A stretch of DNA of 53,338 bases. Source: Rhizobacter sp. GTDB lineage: Bacteria > Pseudomonadota > Gammaproteobacteria > Burkholderiales > Burkholderiaceae_C. The position numbers and the translations under genes are program-made. The notes beneath the pieces were generated by a model, which saw only the letters and a list, made by a program, of their open reading frames with translations, did not search any database and was not told the origin of the DNA. This document shows, piece after piece, positions 26,114-34,646 of this stretch. How positions within the stretch are numbered: the stretch's first letter is position 1; each line of letters opens with the position of its first letter. Location of the stretch: assembly GCA_023954175.1 (NCBI GenBank), contig JAMLIM010000018.1, forward strand, positions 1 to 53,338, in the 5' to 3' direction.

Positions 26114-27571
26114 TCAGCCCAACGCGGCCAGGACCCGCAGCGCGCGCAGGCCGGGCAGGAAGAAGTAGGCGCCACCCCGGACGGTGACGAACTGCGGCAG
26201 CATGTCGAGGCGCCGCGCGGGGCCGAGCGGCTGCGGGATCGAGAACGCATCGGTGGCGCTGCCGTCGCGTGCGGCTTCGCGATTGCCGAGCAGCGGGTCG
26301 CTCTCGCCGCTCAGGCCGTCGAAGTGCGCGCCGGCGATCCACGCCGCCTGCACGAACTCGAACTGGCGGCCGATGCTCGCGTTCAGGCAGACGAAGTGCA
26401 GCCCCTGCTCGCCGGCACCGTGCTCGCCGTATTCGCGTCCGCGCCGCAGCAGCCGATGAAAGCGCGTCGACGCCACCAGGTCCTGCGCCAGCGCGTCGGC
26501 GTCGAAACCGAGCGTGCGCATGGCCCACGACACCAGGCCCGGCGTGCCCGGCGGCAGGTCGGCATTGCGCGGATTGGCGCGCCGCACGTGCGCGCCGAGC
26601 GGGCAACGCACGCCGTACGGGTCGTCGCGGTAGGTAAACGCATTCAACGCGTCGGCCGGGTCGTTGCCCTCGATGGGGGTGCGGCTGACGGCGGCGAGCG
26701 GCTCGCCGTTCACCCTGCGGCCGACCATCGCTTCGGCGAGCTGCCGGCCGCCGGCCGCATCGCCGCCGGCGAAGTGCGTCAGGGCCTGCCAGAAGCCGTC
26801 CACGTCCTGTCGCAGCTGGCGCAGCACGAGGTAGCTGCCGTTGCGGCCGAGGTCGGCGCGCGCGGGCGCTTCCTCGGCGCGCGGCAGCCCGGCGGCGGCA
26901 CCGTGCGGGTCGAGCAGCGGCCGGTCCGTGTAGGCGCCGTATTCGTTCGGATAACCGAGCACGAATTCGCCCAGGCAGGCGAGGTTGGTGTAGTCCTGCA
27001 GCTCCACATCGCGCGCCGGCCGCGTGCGCTGCCAGTCGAGCGCCGGTTGCGAGATGCCATCGGCGAAGCCGAACGGCTCGGTGTCACTCAGGTGGCTGGG
27101 CAGGCGCGCGATGATCTCGAAGCCGGCCGCGATGCCTTCCTCGATGCCGCGCTGCCAGTCGGCCAGCGCCCCGGGCAGCGCATACAGCAGCAGCGCCACG
27201 TGCGGCAGCCGCGCCTGCGAACCCCAGTCCCAGCCCCCGGGCGCGTTGCTGCCGATGTCGCCGAGGCGGCGCTCGCGGCTCGGGTTGCCGCTCATGCCGT
27301 CGACGAACTCGACCGAGAAGCCGCCGACGACGGCGTCGGGAGTCCCGAGCGCGCGCAGGCCGGCACTGCTCAGCGCGACCTGCAGCACGACCGGCGGCGG
27401 CTCGGCCAGCGTGGCGGCGCTCGCCACCGGCGCCGCGGCGAGCCAGCGGCGCGCGGCGTCGCGGTCGGTGATGCGCAGCAACAGGAAGCAGGCTTCGGCA
27501 TGGCGCCCGTAGCCGAAGCGCAGCAGGCCCTGCATGTCGTCGAGCTCGACGTTGATGGCGGCATCGCTCAC
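26114..27571 (-). CDS. DyP-type heme peroxidase
   Basis: The 485-residue protein has the DyP hallmarks. FGFADGISQP at residues 167-176 contains the catalytic Asp (GxxDG). NGSYLVLRQLRQDVDGFW lies near 244, and GAHVRRANPR holds the proximal heme His at about residue 328. DyP enzymes use hydrogen peroxide to oxidise bulky aromatics and some act on lignin units. No signal peptide or encapsulin-targeting tail is seen, so it is probably cytoplasmic. Translation starts at GTG 27571, eight bases after GGAGGG. It lies between the membrane protein and the catalase-like gene in the six-gene operon. Confidence 0.92.
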   Translation of the reverse strand: MSDAAINVELDDMQGLLRFGYGRHAEACFLLLRITDRDAARRWLAAAPVASAATLAEPPPVVLQVALSSAGLRALGTPDAVVGGFSVEFVDGMSGNPSRERRLGDIGSNAPGGWDWGSQARLPHVALLLYALPGALADWQRGIEEGIAAGFEIIARLPSHLSDTEPFGFADGISQPALDWQRTRPARDVELQDYTNLACLGEFVLGYPNEYGAYTDRPLLDPHGAAAGLPRAEEAPARADLGRNGSYLVLRQLRQDVDGFWQALTHFAGGDAAGGRQLAEAMVGRRVNGEPLAAVSRTPIEGNDPADALNAFTYRDDPYGVRCPLGAHVRRANPRNADLPPGTPGLVSWAMRTLGFDADALAQDLVASTRFHRLLRRGREYGEHGAGEQGLHFVCLNASIGRQFEFVQAAWIAGAHFDGLSGESDPLLGNREAARDGSATDAFSIPQPLGPARRLDMLPQFVTVRGGAYFFLPGLRALRVLAALG

Positions 27572-27629
27572 TGGACGACCCTCCGCAGTTCGTGCTCCGC
27601 GATTCGCGCTTGGGAGCGGCCCGGCGCGC

Positions 27630-28928
27630 TCACAGCAACCTCAGCCAGGCGAGCGCCTGCGTGTCGCTGATGCGCGCCCGCTCCAGGCCGGCGCGGATGC
27701 GTCCCGCGCGCTCCAGATCGGTCAGCGTCAGCCCGGCGTAGGCCATGTACCAGACCTGCGTCGGTACCTGATGCCGTCGCTGGTAGCGCTTGAACAGCAA
27801 CTCGCGCCGCGCGCCGCGCTTGACCAGCCAGTCGGTGCGCGGCCAGCCGACGCCATTGCTGAACAGGATGTTGAGTCCCCAGCCGACCTTGTTGATGAAG
27901 TCGTCCATGTAGGCCTCGTGGCTGCCGTCGTAGTTGCTCACGAACGCGACGCGCGATTTGCCGTCGAGGAACACCCAGCGCGCAAAGTGGATCGTCTGGA
28001 TGCGCGTCAGGTGGCCGCGATTGAAGATGTGCCGGCACGCGTAGTCGGCCGCCAGCAGCAGCACGGTCAGCAGCCAGCGGCGGAAGACGCCGGGCTTGAC
28101 CGCGCCGATCGCGGTGAACTGGTTCGTCGGGTCGTGATCCTCGATGCGCTGCAGCGCGAGCAGCGCCGCCGGATCGAGCGCGGGACAGAATTCGGGATCG
28201 CTGCGCTCGTGGCGGCGCAGCAGCACGATCAATAGCGGCGCGAGCAGGATCAGGAACGGCAGCGCGACGAGGGCGAGCAGCGGCACGCCGAACAGGTGCA
28301 AGGCGTTCCCGATCTGCCAGCCCAGCGGCGTCGACGCCGGTGGCGTCAGGCGCAGGCGGCCGGCCTGCTGCTCGCTGGCGACGAACTGCGCCAGTTCGCC
28401 GCGCAACTGCTGGGCCGCCTGCGGCGATGGCGCGACATCGCGTGCAACGCGCGTTGCCAGCGCGCGCCACAAGGCATGCTCCTCGCGCACCTGGCGCACC
28501 GTGCGGCCGCGGCGGCAGGCGTAGAAGGTGGCGACCGGCACGTCGTGCGCGAGCATCCAGGCCAGCAACTCGGTGCCGGCGCCGAAGCCTTCGCAGTGCT
28601 CGAACAGGCGCCGCAGGCCGGTGCCGGCACGCTGCGCCATGTCGCCGAGCACGTCGCGCGCCACGCCGTCGCAGTCGCCCATGAAGACGAGCACCGTCGG
28701 CAGCCGCGGCGGCGTGACGCCGTGCACCGCGAGGTCGGCCATCATGCTGTCGTCGAGCAGCACGAGGCGCGCGAAATGCAGCTGCTCGAAGTCACCGAAC
28801 GGGAGCACCGCGTTGTGCGGATCGGCACGGCCGGGCAGCGTCGTCATCGAGTCGAGCAGCGCGCGCAGCGACGCCTCCCGGCCCGCGGCCAGCGGGGCCA
28901 CGATCGTGAACGGCGACTGCGGCGTCAC
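27630..28928 (-). CDS. Unknown membrane protein with duplicated domain
   Basis: I do not recognise this 432-residue protein. It consists of two related soluble domains around a hydrophobic centre. The first copy, about residues 48-115, has LHFARLVLLDD, then LVFMGDCDG and LRRLFEHCEGFG. The second, about 311-362, has IHFARWVFLDG, then VAFVSNYDG and LNILFSNGVGWP. Between them is a long hydrophobic hairpin at about 206-237, with another at 284-296. The repeat pattern could be a ferredoxin-like half of the dimeric alpha-beta barrel fold that DyP peroxidases also use, but that is inference. The start is GTG 28928, and 16 bases separate it from the upstream gene. Confidence 0.75.
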   Translation of the reverse strand: MTPQSPFTIVAPLAAGREASLRALLDSMTTLPGRADPHNAVLPFGDFEQLHFARLVLLDDSMMADLAVHGVTPPRLPTVLVFMGDCDGVARDVLGDMAQRAGTGLRRLFEHCEGFGAGTELLAWMLAHDVPVATFYACRRGRTVRQVREEHALWRALATRVARDVAPSPQAAQQLRGELAQFVASEQQAGRLRLTPPASTPLGWQIGNALHLFGVPLLALVALPFLILLAPLLIVLLRRHERSDPEFCPALDPAALLALQRIEDHDPTNQFTAIGAVKPGVFRRWLLTVLLLAADYACRHIFNRGHLTRIQTIHFARWVFLDGKSRVAFVSNYDGSHEAYMDDFINKVGWGLNILFSNGVGWPRTDWLVKRGARRELLFKRYQRRHQVPTQVWYMAYAGLTLTDLERAGRIRAGLERARISDTQALAWLRLL

Positions 28929-28944
28929 GCCCGGCTCGCAGGGC

Positions 28945-29376
28945 TCAGAACTGCAGGCAGAAGTGGATCAGCCGGTCCTTGTCCCAGTACACCTGACCGA
29001 GGTAGAAGTTGGGACCGATGAGCCGGATCTCGTCGCGCACGCGGCGCGCGAGAAGCGAAGTCTCGGAATAGTCGAGGACGATGCACTCCTTGTTGTCGAG
29101 CCAGCTCGGCGCCTTGTAGACGCGGGCGAGGATCGCCTCCAGCCCGATCACGAGGATGCGGTTCTTCAGCACGCCCTTCTTCGCGTCGAACACCTTGCCC
29201 TGCCAGCCAAAGTGGTTGATGAGCTCGGCGATCGTCTCGCTGATCTTGGTCCCCGGCGCGATGATCGCCGTGCCCTTGGCGGCACCGTCCGGGATGTCGC
29301 CCGCCGGGCTTGCCTTGAAAAGTTCGTCGAGCTGCTCTGCCGACATGTCCAGCAGTTGTGCTGCGTCATAGGCCAT
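28945..29376 (-). CDS. Unknown 143-aa protein of the peroxidase operon
   Basis: The start at ATG 29376 is fixed by a GGAGG site just upstream. The N-terminal third is polar (MSAEQLDELFKASPAGDIPD). The rest has alternating hydrophobic patterns ending VLDYSETSLLARRVRDEIRL and then PNFYLGQVYWDKDRLIHFCL. That shape resembles small lipocalin-like or GXWXG-type beta-barrels, in which a ...GxYLG... strand precedes the C-terminus. I cannot assign a family. There is no signal peptide. A ligand-binding role for the operon's substrate is a guess from size and neighbours. Confidence 0.7.
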   Translation of the reverse strand: MAYDAAQLLDMSAEQLDELFKASPAGDIPDGAAKGTAIIAPGTKISETIAELINHFGWQGKVFDAKKGVLKNRILVIGLEAILARVYKAPSWLDNKECIVLDYSETSLLARRVRDEIRLIGPNFYLGQVYWDKDRLIHFCLQF

Positions 29377-29420
29377 GGTTTCCTCCTTGTGCGGTTGCCC
29401 GCTGTGAACGAGATGGGGTG

Positions 29421-31277
29421 TCAGTGCGGCGCATGTTCGGGTGCCGATCGCAGGATCGTGTCGGCCGCCTTCTCGGCGACGATGTAGACCGCGCTGGCGA
29501 TGAAGAAGCCCGGTATGCGCGGGAACACCGAGGCGTCGACGACGCGCAGCCTGCGCGTGCCGTGTACCGCGAAATCGCTGCCGAGCACGCCGCCGTCGGC
29601 CTGCGCCCCGATCGCGCAGGAGCACGACGCGTGATGGCCCCAGGCGGTGTCGCGCACGTAGTCGCGCAAGGCCTGTTCGCCCTGCACGCCGGGGCCGGGC
29701 AGGATCTCCTCGGCGATCACGCCGCGCTCGATCAGCGGCGCGCAAAGCCGCCGCACGAACGTGATCGCCTGCGCGACCGCGCGCAGGTCGGCGGCGTCGG
29801 GGTCGTCGTCGGCGTCGAAGCAGTTGAAGTCGATGCGCGGCATCGCGCGCGGGTCGGCGGAAGCGAGGCGCACCGTGCCGGCGCGGTTGCGCGTGTGGGC
29901 CTTCAGCACCGCCCAGGTGAGCCGGTCGTCGTGGTCGCGGATCAGCGACGAGAAGCCGGGGAAGTAGCCTTCGAAGCGCGCCGGCAGCGCCATGCAGAAG
30001 ATGTCCGGCTCCGGCAGCGCGGGGTCGGATTTGCGGATCAGGCCGATCGCGGCGCCGCTCGACGCGTACATGCCGTCGCGTGACGCGTTCCACGCCTGCC
30101 ACAGCGCATCGCCGCGCTCGTAGCGCGCGCCGGCCAGCACCTCCCAGGGCCGGCGCATGCGGTGCGTCACCGCGACCTCGTAGCGGTCCTGCAGATTGCG
30201 GCCGACGCCGGGCAGGTCGACGCGCAGCGGCAGCGCGTGCTCGCGCAGCGCGGCTGCCGGCCCGATGCCCGACAGCATCAGCAACTGCGGGCTGTTGAAG
30301 GCGCCGCCGCAGAGGATGACCTCGCGTCGCGCCCGCACTTCGCGCCGTTCACCGGGCTGGCCGCTCGGCTGCGCGTGGGCGCCGTAGAGCCGTTCGCCCT
30401 TGAGGAACTCGACGCCGCTGGCCGCGCCCTCGGCATCGAACAGCACCCGCGTCGCGAGCGCGTCGAGTTCGATGTGCAGCCGCTGCGGATGCGCCGCCTT
30501 TGCCTGCAGCAGGCGCTCGCGCGCGCCGACGCGGCCGTGGTTGCGCGTCGCCAGCGGCGTGTAGCACAGGCCCTCGAAGCTGCCGCGCCCGGCCGGCTTG
30601 GCGTTCGGGTCGCCCTTGCCGCGCAGCCAGCGCAGCGCACTCGCGAGCGGGTGCGGCAGGGTCTTGACGAAGGCGCGCGAGGTGCCGGTGACGAGCGCCA
30701 CCATCTCCTCGTCGCCGAGCGCTTCCAGCGGCATCGCCTGCTCGACGTCGAGCCAGCCGTCCCAGCCGTGGCCGGTGGGGTCGATGCCGATGCGGCGCAG
30801 CGCGCGCCACAGCGGGCGATGCCGGCAGGCCTCCACGCGGCGCGCGAAGACGCGCATGCGCTTCGCGCGCCACGACGGGTCGCCGGTACGCAGTGCGATG
30901 TCGTCCCAGTCCGACTCGTGCGGCCTGACGAAGATCATCGCGTTGTGCGCGGTGCAGCCGCCGAGCGCCGCAGCGCGCGGATAGAGCACGCCGACGCCGG
31001 GGCGATACTTCGGGTCACGCGCCTGGCGCGCCTCGTCGGCGTAGTGGCGCACCTGGAAGTTCCAGCTCATCGCCGGGTTCTCACAGGCGAAGGCGTGAAA
31101 GCCCGGCACCTCGTAGTCCTCCGGCAGGCGCGCGGCAGACGACGCCTGCGGGTCGCCGCCCGCTTCGAGCACGCACACCCGCATCCCGGCCTCGACCAGC
31201 CGCGCCGCCAGCGTGCCGCCTGCTGCGCCCGAACCGACGATCACGTAGTCCCATTCGGTTGCCTCGGCGTCGGCCAT
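29421..31277 (-). CDS. GMC family FAD-dependent oxidoreductase
   Basis: The 618-residue flavoprotein begins with the dinucleotide-binding motif DYVIVGSGAAGGTLAARLVE. The GMC signatures follow: LYPRAAALGGCTAHNAMI, GAFNSPQLLMLSGIGPAAAL and the C-terminal HHASCSCAIG with the catalytic His region. GMC enzymes oxidise alcohols, sugars, sterols or cholines, passing electrons to oxygen, quinone or a cytochrome. No twin-arginine or Sec signal is visible. The gene is 10 bases after the large cytochrome gene. A functional pair is likely by operon logic, although the two products appear to be in different compartments. Confidence 0.92.
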   Translation of the reverse strand: MADAEATEWDYVIVGSGAAGGTLAARLVEAGMRVCVLEAGGDPQASSAARLPEDYEVPGFHAFACENPAMSWNFQVRHYADEARQARDPKYRPGVGVLYPRAAALGGCTAHNAMIFVRPHESDWDDIALRTGDPSWRAKRMRVFARRVEACRHRPLWRALRRIGIDPTGHGWDGWLDVEQAMPLEALGDEEMVALVTGTSRAFVKTLPHPLASALRWLRGKGDPNAKPAGRGSFEGLCYTPLATRNHGRVGARERLLQAKAAHPQRLHIELDALATRVLFDAEGAASGVEFLKGERLYGAHAQPSGQPGERREVRARREVILCGGAFNSPQLLMLSGIGPAAALREHALPLRVDLPGVGRNLQDRYEVAVTHRMRRPWEVLAGARYERGDALWQAWNASRDGMYASSGAAIGLIRKSDPALPEPDIFCMALPARFEGYFPGFSSLIRDHDDRLTWAVLKAHTRNRAGTVRLASADPRAMPRIDFNCFDADDDPDAADLRAVAQAITFVRRLCAPLIERGVIAEEILPGPGVQGEQALRDYVRDTAWGHHASCSCAIGAQADGGVLGSDFAVHGTRRLRVVDASVFPRIPGFFIASAVYIVAEKAADTILRSAPEHAPH

Positions 31278-31287
31278 GTGCGCTCGT

Positions 31288-33825
31288 TCAGAACGTCTTC
31301 AGGAACGCGATCAGCGCGCGCTTGTCGTCGTCGCTCAGCGCCGGCTCGGTGCCGAACGACTTCTCGTCCTCGGTCAGCCCGTCCTGCCGGTTGAACTGCT
31401 CGGTGCCGAAGTAGTGGCCGCGGTTGACGATGAGGTCGGGGCACTTGCTCAGCGCGAGCATCGGCTCGCGCAGGCTCGAGAAGTGCTGGCGCAGTTCTTC
31501 GTCGCTCGCTTCGGCCGGCGCCGATGCCAGGTTGATCTTGAGCTTCAGCGCGAACTCTCCCATGGTCTTGACGAACGCCACCTGCTCCGAGAGATCGTCG
31601 CTTTCGGAGCGCAGCTTCAGGTTCGCGAGCAGGCCGACCGGCGTGTCCTTGGGCACCGGGCCGAGCGTGATGTCGCCGCCGGCGTCGACCAGCCAGGGCA
31701 GCAGGCGATGCGCCCAGCCCTGCAGCGGCTGCAGCGCCTCGGGCACGAAGCCGACCGGAATCGTCACCCAGCTGCGCTCGGTGGTGCGGTCGATCATGCC
31801 CGGCACCTTTTCGCCGAACTTGGCGTCGTGTTCACGCTTCTCGGGCCACAGCATCTGCTCGATCGAGGCGTCGAACGACTTCATGCGGCTCGCGACCGAC
31901 GGGTCGGGGTCGAAGGGGCCGACGGTGTTGGCGAGCATGAACGGCGCGCTCGACCACAGCGCGATCAGGGACGGCACGCGCGTGTAGCCGCGCCCGCCGG
32001 CCGGCATCTTGTAGGCAAACGGCGCGCCGTCGAACGGGTCGTACATCGTCAGGCTGCCGACCGAGGGCAGTTGCTTGTACGACTGCGACGAGAAGTTGTC
32101 CCAGATGTTGCCGCCGATCGCGTTCGTCGCCAGCGGGCTGCAGGCGTTGGTGCGCAGCAGCGTCACCGGGATGCGCGCGTCGGACGACAGGTAGTTGCCC
32201 TGCAGGAAGTCGCTCGCGTGGACGACCTCGCGCATCTGCGCCTTGAACTCGTCGCTCTGCGTCCATTTCCAGTAGCGCTTGAAGCAGGCGAGGTAGTTCG
32301 CGCCGGCGCAGTTCTCCGGCTTCAGCTCGAGCGACGCGGGCGGGCGCGGCCCCTTGCTCGAGTGGCAGCGCGCGCAGGTGTTCGCGAACACGTCCTTGCC
32401 GTGCTCGACCATCGCCGCATCGGCGTCGAGATAGCGCTCGCCGCCCGGTGCGTCCTTCAGATGGTCCGGCTGCGCCGCCTTCAGGAAGAACAGCGCCGTG
32501 TTCGGCGTGCCGGCCTCGGTCGCGTTCCAGTACGTCGAGTTCTTCTGCGCGTCGGCGATGCGGATCGGCGTGATCGTCTTGCCGCCGACGATCGGATTGA
32601 AGTGCAGCAGCCACTCCTCGCTGAAGAGACCGATGTTCACGTAGACGCGGTTGAGCGCGCCGAGCAGGCCGACCGAGTCGGCGCCGTCCTTCAGCACGTG
32701 CGGCGTCATCACCGTCGACGTTGCCTTGTCGAAGAACTCTGTCAGCGGCCCTTCCTTGATGAAGTCGTTGAACTGCTTGTTGTCGAGTTCGCCGCCGGCG
32801 AGCTTCTCGTGCCACAGGCGTTTGGCCATGCCCATGCGTCCGACGAAGTCGTAGACCGAATTCATCGTGCGCGGATTGTTGATGCTGTCGGTCGAGACGA
32901 GCGAGGTGTCCATCGTGCCGGGCCGGAACGTGTGCGCCAGCTGGTACATGAAGTTCCTGCGGCCTTCGGGCTTGTTCGAGTCGACGATGAAGAGGCGATC
33001 GACCCACATGTACTGCGCGCCGACCGACGAGCTCAGGTTGGCGAACTTCGGATGCTCCGGGTCGTCCGGCGGCTTCACCGGGCTTGGGCCGACGTGGCAG
33101 AAGCCGCACGACATGCCGACGCGGTACGGGCGCACCAGATCCTTGCGGTTGTAGTACGCCGGGTCGGTGTAGTAGCGCTCGGCGTCCCAGGCCTTGGCCG
33201 CCTTCTCGTCGAAGTCGGGGTTCGGGAACAGGCGCAGGCCGATGATGCCGGTCGCGTAGCCGTAGTAGGAGCCCACCGGCTGCGTCGTGCCGTCGCCGAG
33301 CGGCTTGCCGCGCGCGCCGATGACGACGCCGGGGTACTTCTTCTCGTTCTCGAACGGGTCGGGCGCGCACTCCTTGCTGCGCACGTCGAGCCACAGGCCG
33401 CGGCGGTTCGGGTCCGGCCCGCTCGCCTTGTCGAAGCAGGGTTCGTTGATCAGGCCCAGATAGGCCCAGCGGTTCTCGCGCGAGAAGCCGAGCGACGGGT
33501 GCGAACTGATCATCTTCAGCAGGTCGAACGCGCCGAAGGTGAAGTCGCCCATCTGGTTCCAGAAGCGGTCGTTGCCGCCGCTCCAGACGATCCACATGTT
33601 GCGGCCCTTGATCTCCTCCGGCGTCAGCGCGGGCGCGCCATCCATGTCGTGGAAGTAGTCCTCGTCGGCATGCGGGAACGAGGCCGCGTCGCGGCCGGCG
33701 AGCTTGGCTTCGTCCATCACTTCGCCGGGCCCGGGCTTGCCTGAGCAGGCCACGAGCAGCATCGGCGCCAGCGCGAGCGCCGCAGCCTTGATGATTCGAA
33801 ATTTCGCAGGGAGCGAGGCCTTCAT
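31288..33825 (-). CDS. Large di-heme cytochrome c lipoprotein
   Basis: The 845-residue precursor has a signal with lipobox LLVAC (Cys 27) and two c-type heme sites, CGFCH at residues 240-244 and CARCH at 484-488. The two heme regions are about 240 residues apart, as in di-heme peroxidase/MauG/RoxA-like proteins rather than in small electron carriers, and the protein is larger than typical members. ATG 33825 follows a strong AGGAGG. It is the first gene of the six-gene operon. It may accept electrons from the GMC enzyme or be an oxygenase or peroxidase itself. A link to RoxA-type polymer oxygenases is only a size-and-layout analogy. Confidence 0.85.
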   Translation of the reverse strand: MKASLPAKFRIIKAAALALAPMLLVACSGKPGPGEVMDEAKLAGRDAASFPHADEDYFHDMDGAPALTPEEIKGRNMWIVWSGGNDRFWNQMGDFTFGAFDLLKMISSHPSLGFSRENRWAYLGLINEPCFDKASGPDPNRRGLWLDVRSKECAPDPFENEKKYPGVVIGARGKPLGDGTTQPVGSYYGYATGIIGLRLFPNPDFDEKAAKAWDAERYYTDPAYYNRKDLVRPYRVGMSCGFCHVGPSPVKPPDDPEHPKFANLSSSVGAQYMWVDRLFIVDSNKPEGRRNFMYQLAHTFRPGTMDTSLVSTDSINNPRTMNSVYDFVGRMGMAKRLWHEKLAGGELDNKQFNDFIKEGPLTEFFDKATSTVMTPHVLKDGADSVGLLGALNRVYVNIGLFSEEWLLHFNPIVGGKTITPIRIADAQKNSTYWNATEAGTPNTALFFLKAAQPDHLKDAPGGERYLDADAAMVEHGKDVFANTCARCHSSKGPRPPASLELKPENCAGANYLACFKRYWKWTQSDEFKAQMREVVHASDFLQGNYLSSDARIPVTLLRTNACSPLATNAIGGNIWDNFSSQSYKQLPSVGSLTMYDPFDGAPFAYKMPAGGRGYTRVPSLIALWSSAPFMLANTVGPFDPDPSVASRMKSFDASIEQMLWPEKREHDAKFGEKVPGMIDRTTERSWVTIPVGFVPEALQPLQGWAHRLLPWLVDAGGDITLGPVPKDTPVGLLANLKLRSESDDLSEQVAFVKTMGEFALKLKINLASAPAEASDEELRQHFSSLREPMLALSKCPDLIVNRGHYFGTEQFNRQDGLTEDEKSFGTEPALSDDDKRALIAFLKTF

Positions 33826-34153
33826 CGAATCCTCCTGTCCGAGCACCGTGCCAGCCGGGGTCGCGACGTCATGCCCGTTGTGCGGCGTCATTGCGATGCC
33901 GACGAACACGTGCTCTCAAAACTCGAAGCCCCAGTTTGCTACCGAATTTCCTTGTCGGGGCCTGTGGACCGGCCCGACCCCCCTAGGTTCAAGCGCCGAA
34001 AGCGCTCCCAATTTCGGGTCGTGAAAGGATGGGTCGGCAAAGCCCGTCAACCGGGCCCGATGACACGCTCAGCGATCCGACGCAGACGCGCGAGCCACCG
34101 CGTGCGCCATGCGATGGCGCGAATGGTCGAGCGCGATGGGTCCGGTGTGTACG
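33826..34153. other. Intergenic region upstream of the cytochrome-peroxidase operon
   Basis: These 328 bases lie between the first codon of the large cytochrome gene and the stop of aroQ; both are transcribed leftwards. The promoter of the six-gene operon should be here. Somewhat AT-richer bases occur around 33918-33953, but I find no convincing sigma-70 or sigma-54 pair, no T-rich terminator and no ORF with coding character. Confidence 0.5.
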
Positions 34154-34597
34154 CTAGAGATCGGCGAGCGCGCGGATCGCGAGTGCGTAGCCGGCAACGC
34201 CGAGGCCGACGATCACGCCGCGCGCGACGGGCGAGATGTACGAGTGGTGGCGAAACGCCTCGCGCGCATGCACGTTGCTGATGTGCAGTTCGATCACCGG
34301 CACGCCGGTGCCCTTGATCGCGTCGTGCAATGCGATCGAGGTGTGCGTGTAGGCACCGGCGTTGAGGACGACGCCGGCGAGCGTGCCGGCCGCGTGCCCC
34401 TGGCCGGCCTCGTGAATCCAGTCGACGAGCACGCCTTCATGGTTCGATTGGCGAAAGTCGAGCGCAAGGCCGTGCGCGCCGCAGGCCTCGCGGCAGAGCG
34501 ACTCGACATCGGCCAGCGTCTGCGCGCCGTAGACGGCGGGTTCGCGCATCCCGAGCAGGTTCAGGTTCGGGCCGTTCAGGACGAGGGCGGTCTTCAT
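34154..34597 (-). CDS. aroQ: Type II 3-dehydroquinate dehydratase
   Basis: AroQ converts 3-dehydroquinate to 3-dehydroshikimate in the shikimate pathway. The 147-residue length and motifs are standard: NGPNLNLLGMREPAVYG with the catalytic Tyr, NAGAYTHTSIALHDAI, and ELHISNVHAREAFRHHSYIS with the catalytic His. ATG 34597 begins MKTALVLNGPN; the longer frame adds an unrelated leader. It stands alone here rather than beside accB/accC, where aroQ often sits. Confidence 0.96.
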   Translation of the reverse strand: MKTALVLNGPNLNLLGMREPAVYGAQTLADVESLCREACGAHGLALDFRQSNHEGVLVDWIHEAGQGHAAGTLAGVVLNAGAYTHTSIALHDAIKGTGVPVIELHISNVHAREAFRHHSYISPVARGVIVGLGVAGYALAIRALADL

Positions 34598-34646
34598 GGT
34601 GCGGTCTTTCGGATCGGGTGGGGGCGGGTGCGGTGCTCGCGCGCGC

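Noticed and set aside
31276-33744. Open frame of 822 codons on the plus strand
   Set aside because: It is antisense to the large cytochrome gene, rich in Arg, Ala, Val and Asp with no recognisable domain, and is an effect of high GC content in the third codon position.
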